A DNA stretch of 64,000 nt from Adiantum capillus-veneris (lineage: Eukaryota > Streptophyta > Polypodiopsida > Polypodiales > Pteridaceae): positions 50,840,774 to 50,904,773 of the forward strand of contig CM043942.1 in assembly GCA_014529385.2 (NCBI GenBank), given 5' to 3'. The notes under the pieces were generated by a model. It was given only the letters and a program-made list of their open reading frames with translations. It searched no databases and was not told where the DNA came from. Made by a program: the position numbers and the translations under genes. Of this stretch, positions 1-11,191 are shown one piece after another (the first letter of the stretch is position 1; every line of letters begins with the position of its first letter).

Positions 1-1170
1 AAATGGTGTTATTCCGAATTGGTTCAGTTTGGTATGGACAATGTGACCAATTGCTGGGACGAGATTTTTGGAAGATCGTAAAAATTAGGTCCAGTTTGCT
101 TGTGAATTTTGTGATAGAATGGTATTCACTTGCACTAGGGTTTTTTGGGAGGGTGAATAGGGGATCGGGATAGTACTGGTGTGTATTAAAGCGTTATGTT
201 TGGGTGAAGATGTATGTGGGGGAATTGATTTTAAAGTCAATGATGAGAGGGAGATGCAGGTGGTTATTGTTTGGATATTAAAGGGTATGGGAACCAGGTT
301 GGTGATACAGTTGGAGTGAACTGGGTAATTTGAGGTGTGGTGGGGGATTGAAATGTGGTGCATAAAGGAAAGTGTTTAGGTTTCAGGGGGGGACTATGGA
401 AGGAGGGAAATGACAATGGACATGTGGTTGATTTAGGTAGCAAGAATTCTTGGATTTTATTCGGGTAGGTTAATCAGGTAATGGGATACAGGTTTTGTTA
501 TCAACTGGGATTTTGAGTTTGTCGGATTGGAAAAGCTGGGGGAAATTTTGTAATGGAAAGAGGGTTTTTGGGTATAAGAGGGGGGTAACAATTGGGTTGG
601 ATTTGACTGGTTCAGTTGTTTATGAGGTATGAGAGAGGTGATTCGTCGTTAGTGGATTTTGTTGAGGGTGTGAGGGTTTTATTTTGGGGGGGGAATTATT
701 TGTTGAAGTTTGGATGGTATCTGTTTGATGGGAAGTTAAAGGTAAAAGAGCTGATGATCTGTGAAGAACGAAAATAGGGGTTGCAAGCAAATAATGTGTT
801 TTACAGCATAAATCATTCCTAACCTTAAATGGGGTATTTGTAGGAATGGTTGAGGATTATTATTGGGGATATGGTTGTTAGAAAAATTGAGGGAATGGGT
901 GTAAGGGGAATGTGGTGGTTGTGTGTGAAGGTCAGGGATGTGAGTGCCTTTTATGGTGCTGATATAAGGGAATAGATTTTGGAATGATTTTGTTGTATTG
1001 GGGGATGTTAAATTTATGGTGTGTTGACCGATGTTGTATAAATATGGGAAATATGGGGTGGATAAGGATAGCACTGTTTTGAATCTTCGATAAGTATAGG
1101 TAGGGGTAGTGTGAATTGATTTGGTAGGTCAATTTATGGTTTATTTGTGGAATTTTGTTGAAGAATGTGG
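1..1170. other. Unassigned C-poor, G/T-rich segment
   Basis: I recognise no gene here. The plus strand is strikingly poor in C and rich in G and T, so minus-strand frames stay open (85-363, 736-1074) but translate to low-complexity peptides rich in His, Pro, Ser, Thr and Ile without any family motif. I read these frames as by-products of composition. The segment directly abuts the broken 3' end of the reverse transcriptase of element A, with no RNase H, integrase, polypurine tract or LTR in between. Confidence 0.5.
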
Positions 1171-1827
1171 TTAACCATAAATAACACTACAAGGTTGAAT
1201 TGTATGTTGCACTTTAAGACCTTTTGCAAAATGATTTTGTTCCTCTCGCAGAAGAGAGATGTACACACAGTCATCCATGTAAATTTCTATGAATATTTCT
1301 AGGTATTCTTGAATGCTTTGAATGAGTAATTTTAATTTGGATTGGGATTGTGCATTAGTTAAACCAAATGGCATAACTCGATATGAATAAATCCCCATTC
1401 TGTGGCAAACACTGTTTTGTGTGGTGATCCCTTGCATTGCCAGTTGGTTGTATCTGAAAACCCATCCAGAAAGGAATAAGCCCGTTTCCCGGCCACTCGC
1501 TCAAGTACATGTTCTGTAATTGGCAAGGGATAATTATCCCTTATGGTTGCTGCATTCACCTCCTTGAGGTTTACACACACGCGCAGTTTTTCCATTCTTT
1601 TTGGGAACTACCACAATTGGTGACACCCAATTTGTATGTTCGATCTCATAGATGAATTCAACTTCCATCAGTTTATCAATCTCTTCTTTGATTCGTTTAG
1701 CAAATGTGTCATTATATGTATAAGGACGTTGTTTGCTAGGTTTTGCATCCGATTTCAAAGGAATTGTATGTTGGCATATCAATGGATCAACTCCTTTGAG
1801 GTCTTTATAGAGACCAAGCGAACACAT
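1171..1827 (-). pseudogene. Reverse transcriptase fragment, element A
   Basis: This is the finger and palm part of a gypsy reverse transcriptase, spread over three frames (1827-1534, 1595-1359, 1437-1171). Visible motifs are WVSPIVVVPKKNG in the N-terminal part, RVMPFGLTNA, and the catalytic YMDD at 1281-1270. The frame changes show it is broken. The protein ends shortly after the palm, and the thumb, connection, RNase H and integrase are absent. The linker upstream at 1888-2996 ties it to the protease of the same element. Confidence 0.85.
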
Positions 1828-1887
1828 CTTTATACTTCTTGAGAAGTTGTGTTAGTTGTGATTCCTCCTCAAGCTCTAAATCGTTAG

Positions 1888-2996
1888 CTATATTGACCGC
1901 TGAGGCTTTTCACCTGGTTCCGCGAGGTCTATCTTTTTTGCATTTTCAGGCCCATCGTAAGATTCTTGGTTGGTTCTTTCCCTGATTGGTGGTGTCATGA
2001 TGATTTTTCTGTCCTGGATAGTAAATTTTCGATAGTGTGATGGTACATTCATGTTCCCCTTTTCTGACTCCCCTTTACCATCACTATCTTCTTCCGTAGT
2101 CCATATCTCTCTCAAAGACCGTTTCAGTTCTTGGTATTTCTGTTTACGCTCCAGTTTGGTCCACTCTTGGTCCTTTGTTATTTCTTTTTTTGATTTTTCA
2201 GATTTTTGTGATTTTGTTTCGGTTTTAGCTTTTCGTACCTGTTTTATTTCCTCTCACGTTCGTTCTATTTGATTTTTGAGAATTTTCCTGATATTTGATC
2301 TTTTACACAATCCTCTGCTTTTACAAGCATCAAATAGTGAGTTTTACCTTTTATCCTGGGCATCAGGTTCTCTCTCGCTTTGTTTCCTGCTCGTTTCCTC
2401 CTATAGCGTTCTTGGCGTCTAGGGTGTTGATTAGCGAAATCATAAAATTTGATATTCTCGGATTCATTTCCATGCTCACTTGAGGTGTCTGAACACTTAT
2501 TATCTGCGTCATCATTTACTTCCAATTGTTCAGAGGAGTTGTAAAACTCTTCTTGTTCCGGTGGTTCTACCATCTCCTTTTCTGGTACAACGCTTACCAT
2601 GTAATAGGGTAACACATCATAGCCATCCTTATCGGAAAATTTTGTTGTTGGACTGTCGGTAATGGCATAGACATCCAATGTTGCCAGTATGTGTTCCCAT
2701 TCTAGAGGTTCCAAGGCATCTTCAGGGAAAGGTTTTGGAATATACTCGTCCTCAATTGCTCTTTCTAAGACGCATTCCTCTCTTCTTAAGCTTCCACAAT
2801 GTGAAGCTCCGCACATCCATAGCTCTTTTGGTTGCCCTAACCATCCTAGTAGTTCTGATCCTGCTACTGTAGCTGAATCAAACTCTTCCACCAGTGTTTG
2901 GTTGACATCTTTGTAACTATGGTCTTTCAGGTGTATTTTAGTTGTCGTTTCACCATGTCTGAGGTATATGTGGTCATAACCCCAATCTTGGACCAT
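1888..2996 (-). pseudogene. Protease-RT linker of element A pol
   Basis: Two open segments (2996-2265, 243 aa; 2115-1888, 75 aa) lie between protease and RT. The first begins with WGYDHIYLRHGETT, a motif type that follows the protease in some plant gypsy polyproteins. It continues into an acidic Glu/Asp/Ser-rich stretch and then a basic Arg/Lys-rich stretch. No enzyme motif is present. Its position suggests the spacer or dimerisation region of the gag-pol polyprotein. About 150 bases separate the two segments and the frame changes between them, so it is interrupted. Confidence 0.6.
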
Positions 2997-3017
2997 CTTC
3001 AGTTGTCACATGAATGG

Positions 3018-3460
3018 TCATCCCAAGATGATATCATAATTGTTCTTTTTGTCGAAATCGACTATTGCAAATGTATGCTCATACTCGATTCCGCAAGAAG
3101 TGACAATCACTTTTTCTAAGAGTCCTAAAGGCTTCTCCATGAACCCATCTGCCAATTGCAGTTTCATTCTGGTAGCCCTCAAAGCTGGTTTTCCCCATTT
3201 TTTCCAGATTTCCTTGGTGGCGATTGCAACCCCCGCTCCACTGTCAAGAATAGCCTTGGAAACTACTCCTTGGAATTCTACCGGTAGCGTGGTGTTTCTG
3301 TCTTCTCCCTCGCAATATTCTCCAACCTTATTCAATGGTACTGGCCTAGTGTTTAGTTGAGGCCTGTCCAACTCTCTGATCCCTTCTTGTAGCTTCAAGG
3401 TGGGGTCTTTCACTCCAAATTTTTCTAGGCATTTTCCGACTGTGGTCCACATGTTTGGCC
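3018..3460 (-). pseudogene. Retroviral-type aspartic protease, element A
   Basis: The open frame carries the catalytic motif AILDSGAGVAIATKEIW followed by KMKLQLADG-like and YEHTFAIVDF segments, and ends in a DIILG motif. This order is that of a retropepsin that would cleave the gag-pol polyprotein. The N-terminal part (PVPLNKVGEYCEGE) matches PVPINKVGDYCEGE in element E at 57701-57742, so A and E share this gag-protease region. The frame is cut at 3461 by MITE copy 1; across the MITE it continues into the gag C-terminus at 4764. Confidence 0.8.
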
Positions 3461-4763
3461 TTAACACTAGGTTGGTAATGGGACACTTTTATGTCCTGTT
3501 AAGTGACCATTTTCCTTGAATTATGTCAAGAGTTTCAAAATGGATTTTGAGGTTCTATCTATCTAGAAAGTTGTCTTGTGAGCTGAAAAAAACTCGACAT
3601 TTTTTTGGAATATCAATTCCATCTTTAACCTTGTCCTTGCACAACATTTCACAACCTAAACTGTGTGAAAAAACGGGTCCTGTTTTTGGCTTTTTTCAAC
3701 TTTTTGCAACTATACCACTCTAGAATTCATTTTTGTGAGGTCTATAATGCTAGAGAACTATATTTAGTAGTCCTCCACATGTCTTGATGCTTCTAGGGAG
3801 AAATAAATATTAAAGTTGTAAGTTATGACCAAATTACAAAAATTGACAAATCCTATTTTTTAGCCAATTTTAGCTCTTCTATGATTTTTTTGGTGGATTT
3901 CATGATATCCAAATTCATTTTTGATTTTCTATGTCGCATATTGTAACATAAAGCTAATATTCCTTGAGTTTTGGGGCACCTAATACCCTATTTTGCATAG
4001 TACACAACGATGGTTGATTTTTTCAATTAAAAAAGAAAACAAAACATTCTAGTATATCAAGTATAGCTTTTTCAATATTGTTAGTTTCTTGTGACAACTA
4101 CATGCATTTTGTAGGTAGTAACCATATCTAGTCATAAAGATGAAATTTGGCTAGATATTGAATAGTTTCTATGGGATTCTACAACTCATAATGTTGAACC
4201 CAGTTTTTTCATGTTTGCTGTATTTAGCACTTCATCTTTGTCCCCAAGATTCCCCTTGGTAAGAGATGTATTATTATTTTGACATGCTCCATGGCTCCTT
4301 ATGAATATAAAAGACAATAGAGTACTAAGAAAACATGCATATATTATTTGTATTGAGCGTGGCTATAGAAACTTTGATGATAGGTTTGCAGAATGGTAAA
4401 AATTCAACTTTTTTGTACCTATTTATTTTGGCAAAACAAAAAATAGTGAGTGAGAAGCAATCATATGTTCTGATCACCAACCCATTGAAGTTAACTAGGG
4501 AATTTATCTCAAGTCCTACAAAAATCCCTAAGAAATGATTGTTTTGATGAAAATGCATTGGGCCATCAACTTTGGAGGCTTGGTGTGACCAAAAGATGAG
4601 AAATTTTACAAGTTTCTTATTTTTTCCATGTGTAGTAGGCCTTGAACTATAACCTCATGAAAGGATTTTACAAAATGAGTGGATCTACTATGGTTTTGGA
4701 GGTTTTTTTCAAAACCCTGAAAGGACACTTTTATGTCCTGTTAGGTTACCAACCTAGTGTTAA
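3461..4763. repeat. TTAA target duplication flanking MITE copy 1
   Basis: TTAA occurs immediately outside both CACTA/TAGTG termini. TTAA is its own reverse complement, so it could also be read as the outermost part of the inverted repeat. Copy 3 has ATAT at the same positions, which favours a true 4-bp target duplication. Confidence 0.65.
3465..4759 (+). mobile_element. Non-autonomous DNA element, copy 1 (CACTA ends)
   Basis: A 1295-bp insertion with perfect inverted ends: CACTAGGTTGGTAA at the left and TTACCAACCTAGTG at the right. TTAA flanks it on each side (3461-3464 and 4760-4763), giving an apparent 4-bp target duplication. Inside each end, in the same orientation, lies GGACACTTTTATGTCC, itself an imperfect palindrome. 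There is no transposase. Compared with copies 2 and 3 it lacks about 44 bp near 4530. It interrupts the gag-protease reading frame of element A. The CACTA termini suggest CACTA/EnSpm, but a 4-bp duplication is not that family's usual 3 bp. Confidence 0.85.
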
Positions 4764-6185
4764 CCTTAGGAGTTCTGCTAACGTGATTGTGCATGCCACC
4801 GGAGTGGATAACAACTCAATCAATCCTTGCGAATCCATCACCTTGTTAGAAGAAAGTCTTTGAGATGGGATTGCTCTCACTTCCGACTTAGCTTCGTACT
4901 CTCCCAGGTAAGAGGGTAAAGTTCTCAAAGAGTCTGGTTGGCTGTGCCCCGAACTAATTGATCCTTGATCTCCCCCTTGTGAATGTATCTCAAAGTTCAT
5001 CTGAGATCTTGCCTCAAATTCTTCAATAGGAGGTAAGATCACACTCTTTTCTTTTCTCGTGCTAGTCATGTGGTTACTCATTCTATTAGCCTCGTTGGCG
5101 TCACGGATTTGCTTCCACAATTCATTTAGACCGTTACAGTCCTTACCCATTTCTGCCAATATTTTAGGCTGGAACCCGTCACTTGCCCCATCGGTGGTAT
5201 TTGGCACTATGATAGGCTCTCCTCTAGACTCATAGTCATTAGTGAGTCTTTCCTTTGTTTCCTCATGTTTCCCTAATGTTGGTTGGATAGGGGTTGGAGC
5301 TGGTGCTTCATGACAATTTGCCGGTTTACCCAGCGGGTCTTCCATCAATGATTGAGCCATCTCGATCATCTTTCTACACATATCCAAACTCTGTTTTTCT
5401 ATTTCTGCATATGGATAAGTCATCCACCTTTGCTCCTGGGTTTGGTTCTTCTTAAGTCGAGCTTCATAAGCTTTTAGAAGCGCATCCAACTGCTCGTTTA
5501 CCTTGTCTGCTAGTACAGATCCTCCTGATCCTGCACTTTTGGGCTCTGCTATTTCCTTGGGTGCTATGGCTGCTGTGGTGTGTGAGCTTAAACTAGCTAA
5601 ATCCTCTAACCGCTCCAATCTGTCCTTGGTATGTTTCAACTCCTCAGATAGGGCTGTTTGCTCTCGTTCTTTCCTGGCTTTCCTACGCGCCTTTCTAGCT
5701 TTCCAAGTGCTTCTCTGATTTTTCGTTTCTGAACTTTGGGCATCGGTTTTTGGTTCTTCAACTATGGGTTCATTCGTTCTTCTTTGGGCTTGGGCCCGTG
5801 TTACCGCCTGAATAGGTATGATTGTTTCATTTTCTGATCCTCCACTGGAAGGTACTGTTTCTAACATGTTCAAGGTGGTTTTTGCTCCTTTGCTCGGGTT
5901 TTTAGGGCAATCGGGAATCAAATGAGTAATTCCGCATTCTGGGCAATACGCATTGACTCTAATGATTTCATCATGAGGGCAGTCTCTCAACCAATGGTCT
6001 CCTCCACACTTGTAGCAGGGTCCCTTGGGTTGTTGAGGTGCTCCTTGAGCTCCTCTTTGTTGGTAAGCATGTCTCTGTCCACCCATGCCTCCATTGGCTA
6101 TGAACATCAGTGTTCGTTCATCTAGGCTATATCTTCCTTCTCCCGCGGAGCAGTTGGTGGTCCTTGATTCCCTATCATGCTCCAT
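4764..6185 (-). CDS. gag C-terminal part with two zinc knuckles, element A
   Basis: The frame starts about residue 1 at 6185 and holds two CCHC-type knuckles, CYKCGGDHWLRDCP (residues 57-70) and CPECGITHLIPDCP (81-94). These would bind element RNA as nucleocapsid. A basic Arg/Lys-rich region (about 165-180), a Glu-rich possible coiled coil, and a long linker to the protease follow. The C-terminal segment ELLSTPVACTITLAELLR matches the corresponding segment of element E. The last few codons are supplied by the MITE at 4763-4746 and are not native. It overlaps the preceding gag frame, so a frameshift lies near 6122-6185. Confidence 0.75.
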
Positions 6186-6790
6186 GGTTCTCGTGTCGAG
6201 GGTTCTTCTGGTGGATAATAGACAAGGTTTGCCACATATCCATTGGGATCTTCATAATATGCATGCATAGGCACCAAAGCCTTTTCTTCTGATTCAGTTA
6301 CTGTTGGTGTGTATCTTATACCAACTGGTGGTAATCCTGGTAGGGGTGGTTGTTGTCCCAACACCGGTTGTGGTCTTTCTACACCTACAGGTCCTAGTAA
6401 GTTGCCTACTTGATATCTAGGCATCAATGGAACTTGAGGGGAAGCTACTGGAGCTTGGGGAGTGTAAGGTCTCTCTCTCACATATCCCTTGTTATAATAA
6501 CATTCCTCGGTCCCATGGTTTGTCCATTTTTGTTCAATAGCACACCACTTGGGCTGTTTAGCCTGGGGTTTGGTGTACAAGTTGATCTTTTTTAGCACTT
6601 CATCTACGAGCTGCTCCTGGTTTACCTCTACTTCTCCTTTCGGTGCTGTCTTAGAAGACCTGCTTCCACTTTGCTGTGAAGAAGAATCGTCATCAAGGTC
6701 CTTGAACTCCCCTTCTTTGTAGACCGCACAATTGTCCACAAGGTACAGAGCCTCCTTGGTGAACTCATTCAACGTCGTGCTGCTCTTCAT
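6122..6790 (-). pseudogene. gag central proline-rich region, element A
   Basis: This open frame begins with a segment rich in acidic and Ser residues and continues into a Pro/Gln-rich stretch (for example GQQPPLPGLPPVG). The corresponding region of element E at 55480-56270 has the same features, including GQQTPLP. It has no enzyme motif and would be the part of gag between capsid-like core and nucleocapsid. It is separated from the core by a stop and frame change near 6790-6803 and from the zinc-knuckle part by another frame change. Confidence 0.65.
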
Positions 6791-6802
6791 ATGTAAGTCT
6801 TT

Positions 6803-7216
6803 CTAGAGATTTGCATTCCTTAGTCCTTGGATGAATATCAGCATAAGTCTGGACTGAGTTGGCAGTTCTTCAACAGGACAGAACTTAACATATCTTTTTA
6901 GTCTTAGGGCTGCCTTTCGTACAGATTCTCCATCTTTCTGTTTGAATTTATGGATTTGTGAGACGGTATTATGAGCTATTCCTCTTTGAGAGAATTCCTC
7001 GATAAACTCGTCAAACACTTCCTCCATTGACTCAAAGTCTCTATGCTCTACAGAGTCAAACCAAGTGGCAGCATCATCCTCTAGGTTTAGTCCAAACCCT
7101 GCAAATTGGGTGGGAAAATCTAACACCTCTTTGGCTCTAATTACACGCACAAAGGCTGCTACATGATCTCTTGGGTCTCTGCTTCTTGTGTATTTCTTGT
7201 TTACCCATTTTTGCAC
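6803..7216 (-). pseudogene. gag core (retrotransposon gag domain), element A
   Basis: A 137-residue frame with the pattern of the plant retrotransposon gag domain: DDAATWFDSVE around residue 50, VFDEFIEEFSQRGIAHNTV, then KQKDGESVRKAALRLKRYV and RLMLIFIQGLR. This core forms the virus-like particle shell. The same motifs occur in element E at 55270-55500. The frame is flanked by stops and joins its neighbours only through frameshifts. Confidence 0.75.
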
Positions 7217-7330
7217 TTGAGAAGGTCTAATTCTTCAATGGTCCACAAACCTCATCATTGGATCCTCGTCCTAGTCGATACACCTCATCAGGCCTTCTGT
7301 AATAGGCTGGTTCCTCTCCAAATGGTGCTC

Positions 7331-8023
7331 CTAAGCCATAATTTCTAACGGTTCTCGCTGGAGGTGGTTCTTCTCTTCGAACTCGTTCCATGGGTGGTCC
7401 TCCAGGCTCTGTTGACCCTTGAGTCTTTGGCTTACTCTCTGCCTAATACCTTGAATAGAGTGGTGGTTCTTGCAAATCCCTGAGCCCTCGTGCGGCTTGA
7501 TAACCATCTCGCTTTCGGTCTGGTTCCATTGTTGCACTCTGTCGAAGCCATGCCTGCAATGATGGTTGGTTTGCTGGTTGGTATTGGTTGTTGACCCCTT
7601 TTCGTCTCGGAATCTATCTCCATCATCATACACTCGGATTATCTCCAATCTTTGAGCTGGCCTCTCTTTGATACCAATGCACTTGTGGCCTCGATAGTCT
7701 CAATAGACTAGGGCTCCTCTCGAGTTTGTTCCCTCTAAGAAGATCACCATGAGCCTGGAATCATTCAAAGGATTTTGGGAGGTGCTTCCTCCTCGCATAG
7801 GTCCATCATAGGTGAAACCTCCTGGCTGTTGACTACCCATCATGAAGAAAGATTTATCTGACGAACTGTCAGTATCACTACCTTCCTCAATAATCGGTGC
7901 TAGCGGATCTAGCCTTGCCTGAGTTACACTCTCTTCTGTGGACACTAAGCTACCTTGGTCACCTGCCACTTTTTGGTCTCTAACAATGCATCTTCCTGAT
8001 CTTAAATTCATCAAACTTATCAA
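7331..8023 (-). pseudogene. gag N-terminal part, degenerate, element A
   Basis: Two frames (8023-7700 and 7648-7331) cover the start of gag. The first has MNLRSGR near its start and an EESVTQARLDPLAPIIEEG segment. Element E begins its gag at 53891 with MFLRSGKQ and an EESVNQGIVRPLEPILEE segment, so the likely native start is the Met at about 8008. The second frame is a poor match and probably contains shifted sequence. Confidence 0.6.
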
Positions 8024-8374
8024 TGCAATTTATCACAAATTCAACCACTCACCTGGCAATGGGTCAGTTTCTGCACAACTTCTTGCTCTGGCTGAATATA
8101 CCTGTACACAAGGGTTTTAATTTCGGCAATCAAATCAAAGTATTTATCTGCTAGAGGTTATCTTAGTAATGATTGGTATAATTGGAGAGTTAATCTCAAC
8201 CACTACTATATTTTATACACTGCTGATGTTCTGAATTAGGTTTGCTAATCTGAAACTGTACTACCCTCAGTTGTTGGTCAATTTACGCAAAAAAGTCTGA
8301 ATTCAGTCTTTTGCTTCGTCAAATGGGCAAACAAGGTCCAAATTCACTTCTGAAAGAAGTTCTGGAACCCTTAA

Positions 8375-9713
8375 CACTAGGTTGGTAACCTAACAGGACA
8401 TAAAAGTGTCCTTTTAGGGTTTTGAAAAAAACCTCCAAAACCATAGTAGATCCACTCATTTTGTAAAATCCTTTCATGAGGTTATAGTTCAAGGCCTACT
8501 ACACATGTAAAAAATAAGAAACTTGTAAAATTTCTCATCTTTTGGTCACACCAAGCCTCCAAAGTTGATGGACCAATATATTTTCATCAAAACAGTCATT
8601 TCTTACGTTTTGTTGCATAAAAATAAGATTAGGGATTTTTATAGGACCTGAGATAAATTCCCTAGTTAACTTCAATGGGTTGGTGATCAGAACATATGAT
8701 TGCTTCTCACTCACTATTTTTTGTTTTGCCAAAAGAAATAGGTATAAAAAAGTTGAATTTTTACCATTCTGCAAACCTATCATCAAAGTTTCTATAGCCA
8801 CGCTCAATACAAATAATATATGCATGTTTTCTTAGTTCCCTATTGTCCTTTAGGTTCATAAGGAGCCATGGAGCATGTCAAAATAATAATACATCTCTTA
8901 CCAAGGGGAATCTTGGGGACAGAGATGAAGTGCTAAATACAGCAAACATGAAAAAACTGGGTTCAACATTATGAGTTGTAGAATCCCATAGAAACTATTC
9001 AATATCTAGGCAAATTTGATCCTTATGACTAGATATGGTCACTACCTACAAAATGCATGTAGTTGTCACAAGAAACTAACAATATTGAAAAAGCTATACT
9101 TGATATACTAGAATGTTTTGTTTTCTTCTATAATTGAAAAAATCAACCATCGTTGTCTACTATGAAAAATAGGGTATTAGGTGCCCCAAAACTCAAGGAA
9201 TATTAGCTTTATGTTACAATATGCGACATAGAAAATCAAAACTGCATTTGGATATCATGAAAGCCACCAAAAAAATCATAGAAGAGCTAAAATTGGCTAA
9301 AAAGCAGGATTTAACAATTTTTGTAATTTGGTCGTAACTTACAACTTTAACATTTATTTCTCCCTAGAAGCATCAGGACATGTTGAGGAATAATAAAGAT
9401 AGTTCTCTAGCATTATAGACCTCACAAACATGAATTCTAGAGTGGTATAGTTGCAAAAAGTTGGAAAAAGCCAAAAACAGGACCCGTTTTTTCACACAGT
9501 TTAGGTTGTGAAATGTTGTGCAAGGACAAGGTTAAAGATGGAATTGATATTCCAAAAAAATGTCGAGTTTTTTTCAGCTCATGAGGCAACTTTCTAGACA
9601 GATAGCACCTCAAAATCCATTTTGAAACTCTTGACATAATTCAAGGAAAATGGTCACTTACCAGGACATAAAAATGTTCTAGGACATAAAAGTGTCCCAT
9701 TACCAACCTAGTG
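8375..9713 (-). mobile_element. Non-autonomous DNA element, copy 2, inverted
   Basis: A 1339-bp copy of the same family as copy 1, in opposite orientation. Termini are CACTAGGTTGGTAA and TTACCAACCTAGTG, and TTAA flanks both sides (8371-8374 and 9714-9717). It retains about 44 bp that copy 1 lacks, and at one end shows a duplicated, partly decayed GGACATAAAAGTGTCC motif. It lies in the leader of element A. Because copies 1 and 2 are inverted and about 3.6 kb apart, the intervening gag could be held in a large stem-loop. The small frames in it (9437-9637, 8535-8825 minus) also occur in copy 1 but resemble nothing known. Confidence 0.85.
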
Positions 9714-9774
9714 TTAAGCCAAATGGGACCTCATTGTCTATGCCAGGTCAAATTTTCTTTGCAGTATGCCCAAT

Positions 9775-10642
9775 AGACATCCTACGCGTAGGATGTCTCC
9801 AGCTGTGTTTTGCCTGGATTTTTGCACTGTTGTTCCCTCTTGTTGTGCTGAGCTTACAACTGCTTTTACCTTTTGATTTGGACACCTATTAGCTGGTCAA
9901 TGAGTCAGAAATTTGTTTCGACGGCCTGTTGATGGTAATGATCAGTTTAATCAACTCCAAATTGGACCAAAATTGACTAGGAGGCTTGCCTTAGGCTATC
10001 TAACACCTTACTATGCTCAAAGTCAAAGTCTGGCTTCATTTTCTTGTATTAGACATCCTACGCGTAGGATGTCTTTTTCATCATAATGGTTTCAAACTCA
10101 AAGCCCAGGCTCCCCTTGAGTTGCTGATCACTTTGGTATACTCAGAATTCAGTTTGGAGTCCCAAATCACTCAGAAGACATCCTACGCGTAGGATTTCTT
10201 TTTTGCCTGTTTGACCCCAGATTTGTCCCACAGCTTCCCCTTGATATCAGTAACGTAGTGGTATGCTTAGATTTTGGTTTGGATGTCAAAAAGTCCCAAA
10301 TTTCAGCTGTTTTTGCTTTTCTAGTCAAAAGTGCTTGAGTCCGCTTTGAATCCAATTTTCTTACCCAAATGAGGTGAAACCTCTTTCAGTCACTCATAAT
10401 ATCATGCAAGACATGCTCATGCAGCCATCTTATGGTTTTGGTTTCAAAATAATGTTTTGCTACTATTTGGGTAGGATGTCTAGCAATTTCAGTCTATTTG
10501 GCCTTATCTTGTCAAGCTATGGCCAAATTTCCACTTTCCAATTGAAATTAGGGTAAACCCTCCCTCCTGAACACACTGGTCAACTCAAAATCCCAAAATT
10601 CCTCCCAGATTGGCCTGTAGACATCCTACGCGTAGGATGTCT
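9775..10642. repeat. Dispersed 24-bp palindrome array in element A leader
   Basis: Four copies at 9775-9798, 10051-10074, 10176-10199 and 10619-10642 share the self-complementary core CATCCTACGCGTAGGATG flanked by AGA and TCT. Three are perfect palindromes; the third has one mismatch in its right arm. A half site lies at 10471-10481 and a degenerate half site at 11541-11554 inside the LTR. The sequence between copies is not repetitive, so this is not a simple tandem array. Confidence 0.9.
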
Positions 10643-11171
10643 CCTGGCTTAAAATTAAATTTTTTTCTGACAGGAATGCTCCTAATGCTCTGTAGATCTA
10701 TCAAAAACACTCACAGTAACTTTTGGACTTCAATTAGGCTTTCAAACACACTTTTGCGTCTTTTTGTGTCTTTTACAAACTTGTAATGATTCTACCAAGC
10801 AAGTGTACATGCATGAAATGCTCTAGATCCTGAATCATGATGTCCTACTTACTCTACTCCTACCTATCGTATGAAATGGTGATAATGGTGTTTTTGGTTG
10901 CTTTTTGGCCTCTCCGGACTCTCAAGCTCTCCTCTCACCGCTTCTACCACTCCAAATCCTACTCTAGGAATCGACTACTACCTAAAACTACCTAAGTCAA
11001 CCTCGTCTACCTAAGTCGAAGGATCTAGGCCAGACACACGCTTCCTAGACTCCCTCTAAGACCTAGAGAGTCCTCCACCCTCTGATCCTATCTAAATGTA
11101 AAGCAAGAATCTTGGTAAGCCAAAAATCCCAATCCTCAAGGATTAGTTTCAGTCACCTACCTAAGGTTTTC

Positions 11172-11191
11172 GTCCCCGGCAGTGGCGCCAA
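11172..11191 (-). promoter_or_regulatory. Primer binding site of element A (tRNA-Asp-like)
   Basis: Directly after the LTR end the minus strand reads TTGGCGCCACTGCCGGGGAC. This resembles the tRNA-Asp-complementary site TGGCGCCGTTGCCGGGGA known from Athila-type plant elements and would prime minus-strand DNA synthesis. Confidence 0.75.

Larger units (their letters stand above)
8024..11171 (-). other. Leader (5' untranslated region) of element A
   Basis: The stretch between PBS and gag start is about 3.1 kb, including the 1.34-kb MITE copy 2. It has no credible coding frame. It carries four copies of a 24-bp palindrome (9775-10642) and a half copy at 10471. The leader of element E has an equivalent array built on a different palindrome. 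Confidence 0.65.

Noticed and set aside
85-1132. Minus-strand His/Pro/Ser/Thr-rich ORFs
   Set aside because: Explained by lack of C on the plus strand; no motif or start context supports them.
3523-4558. 60-80 aa ORFs inside MITE copies
   Set aside because: Shared between copies because the DNA is shared; the third copy does not keep the frames.
3461-4763. piggyBac assignment from TTAA flanks
   Set aside because: Termini are CACTA rather than piggyBac-like, and copy 3 is flanked by ATAT.
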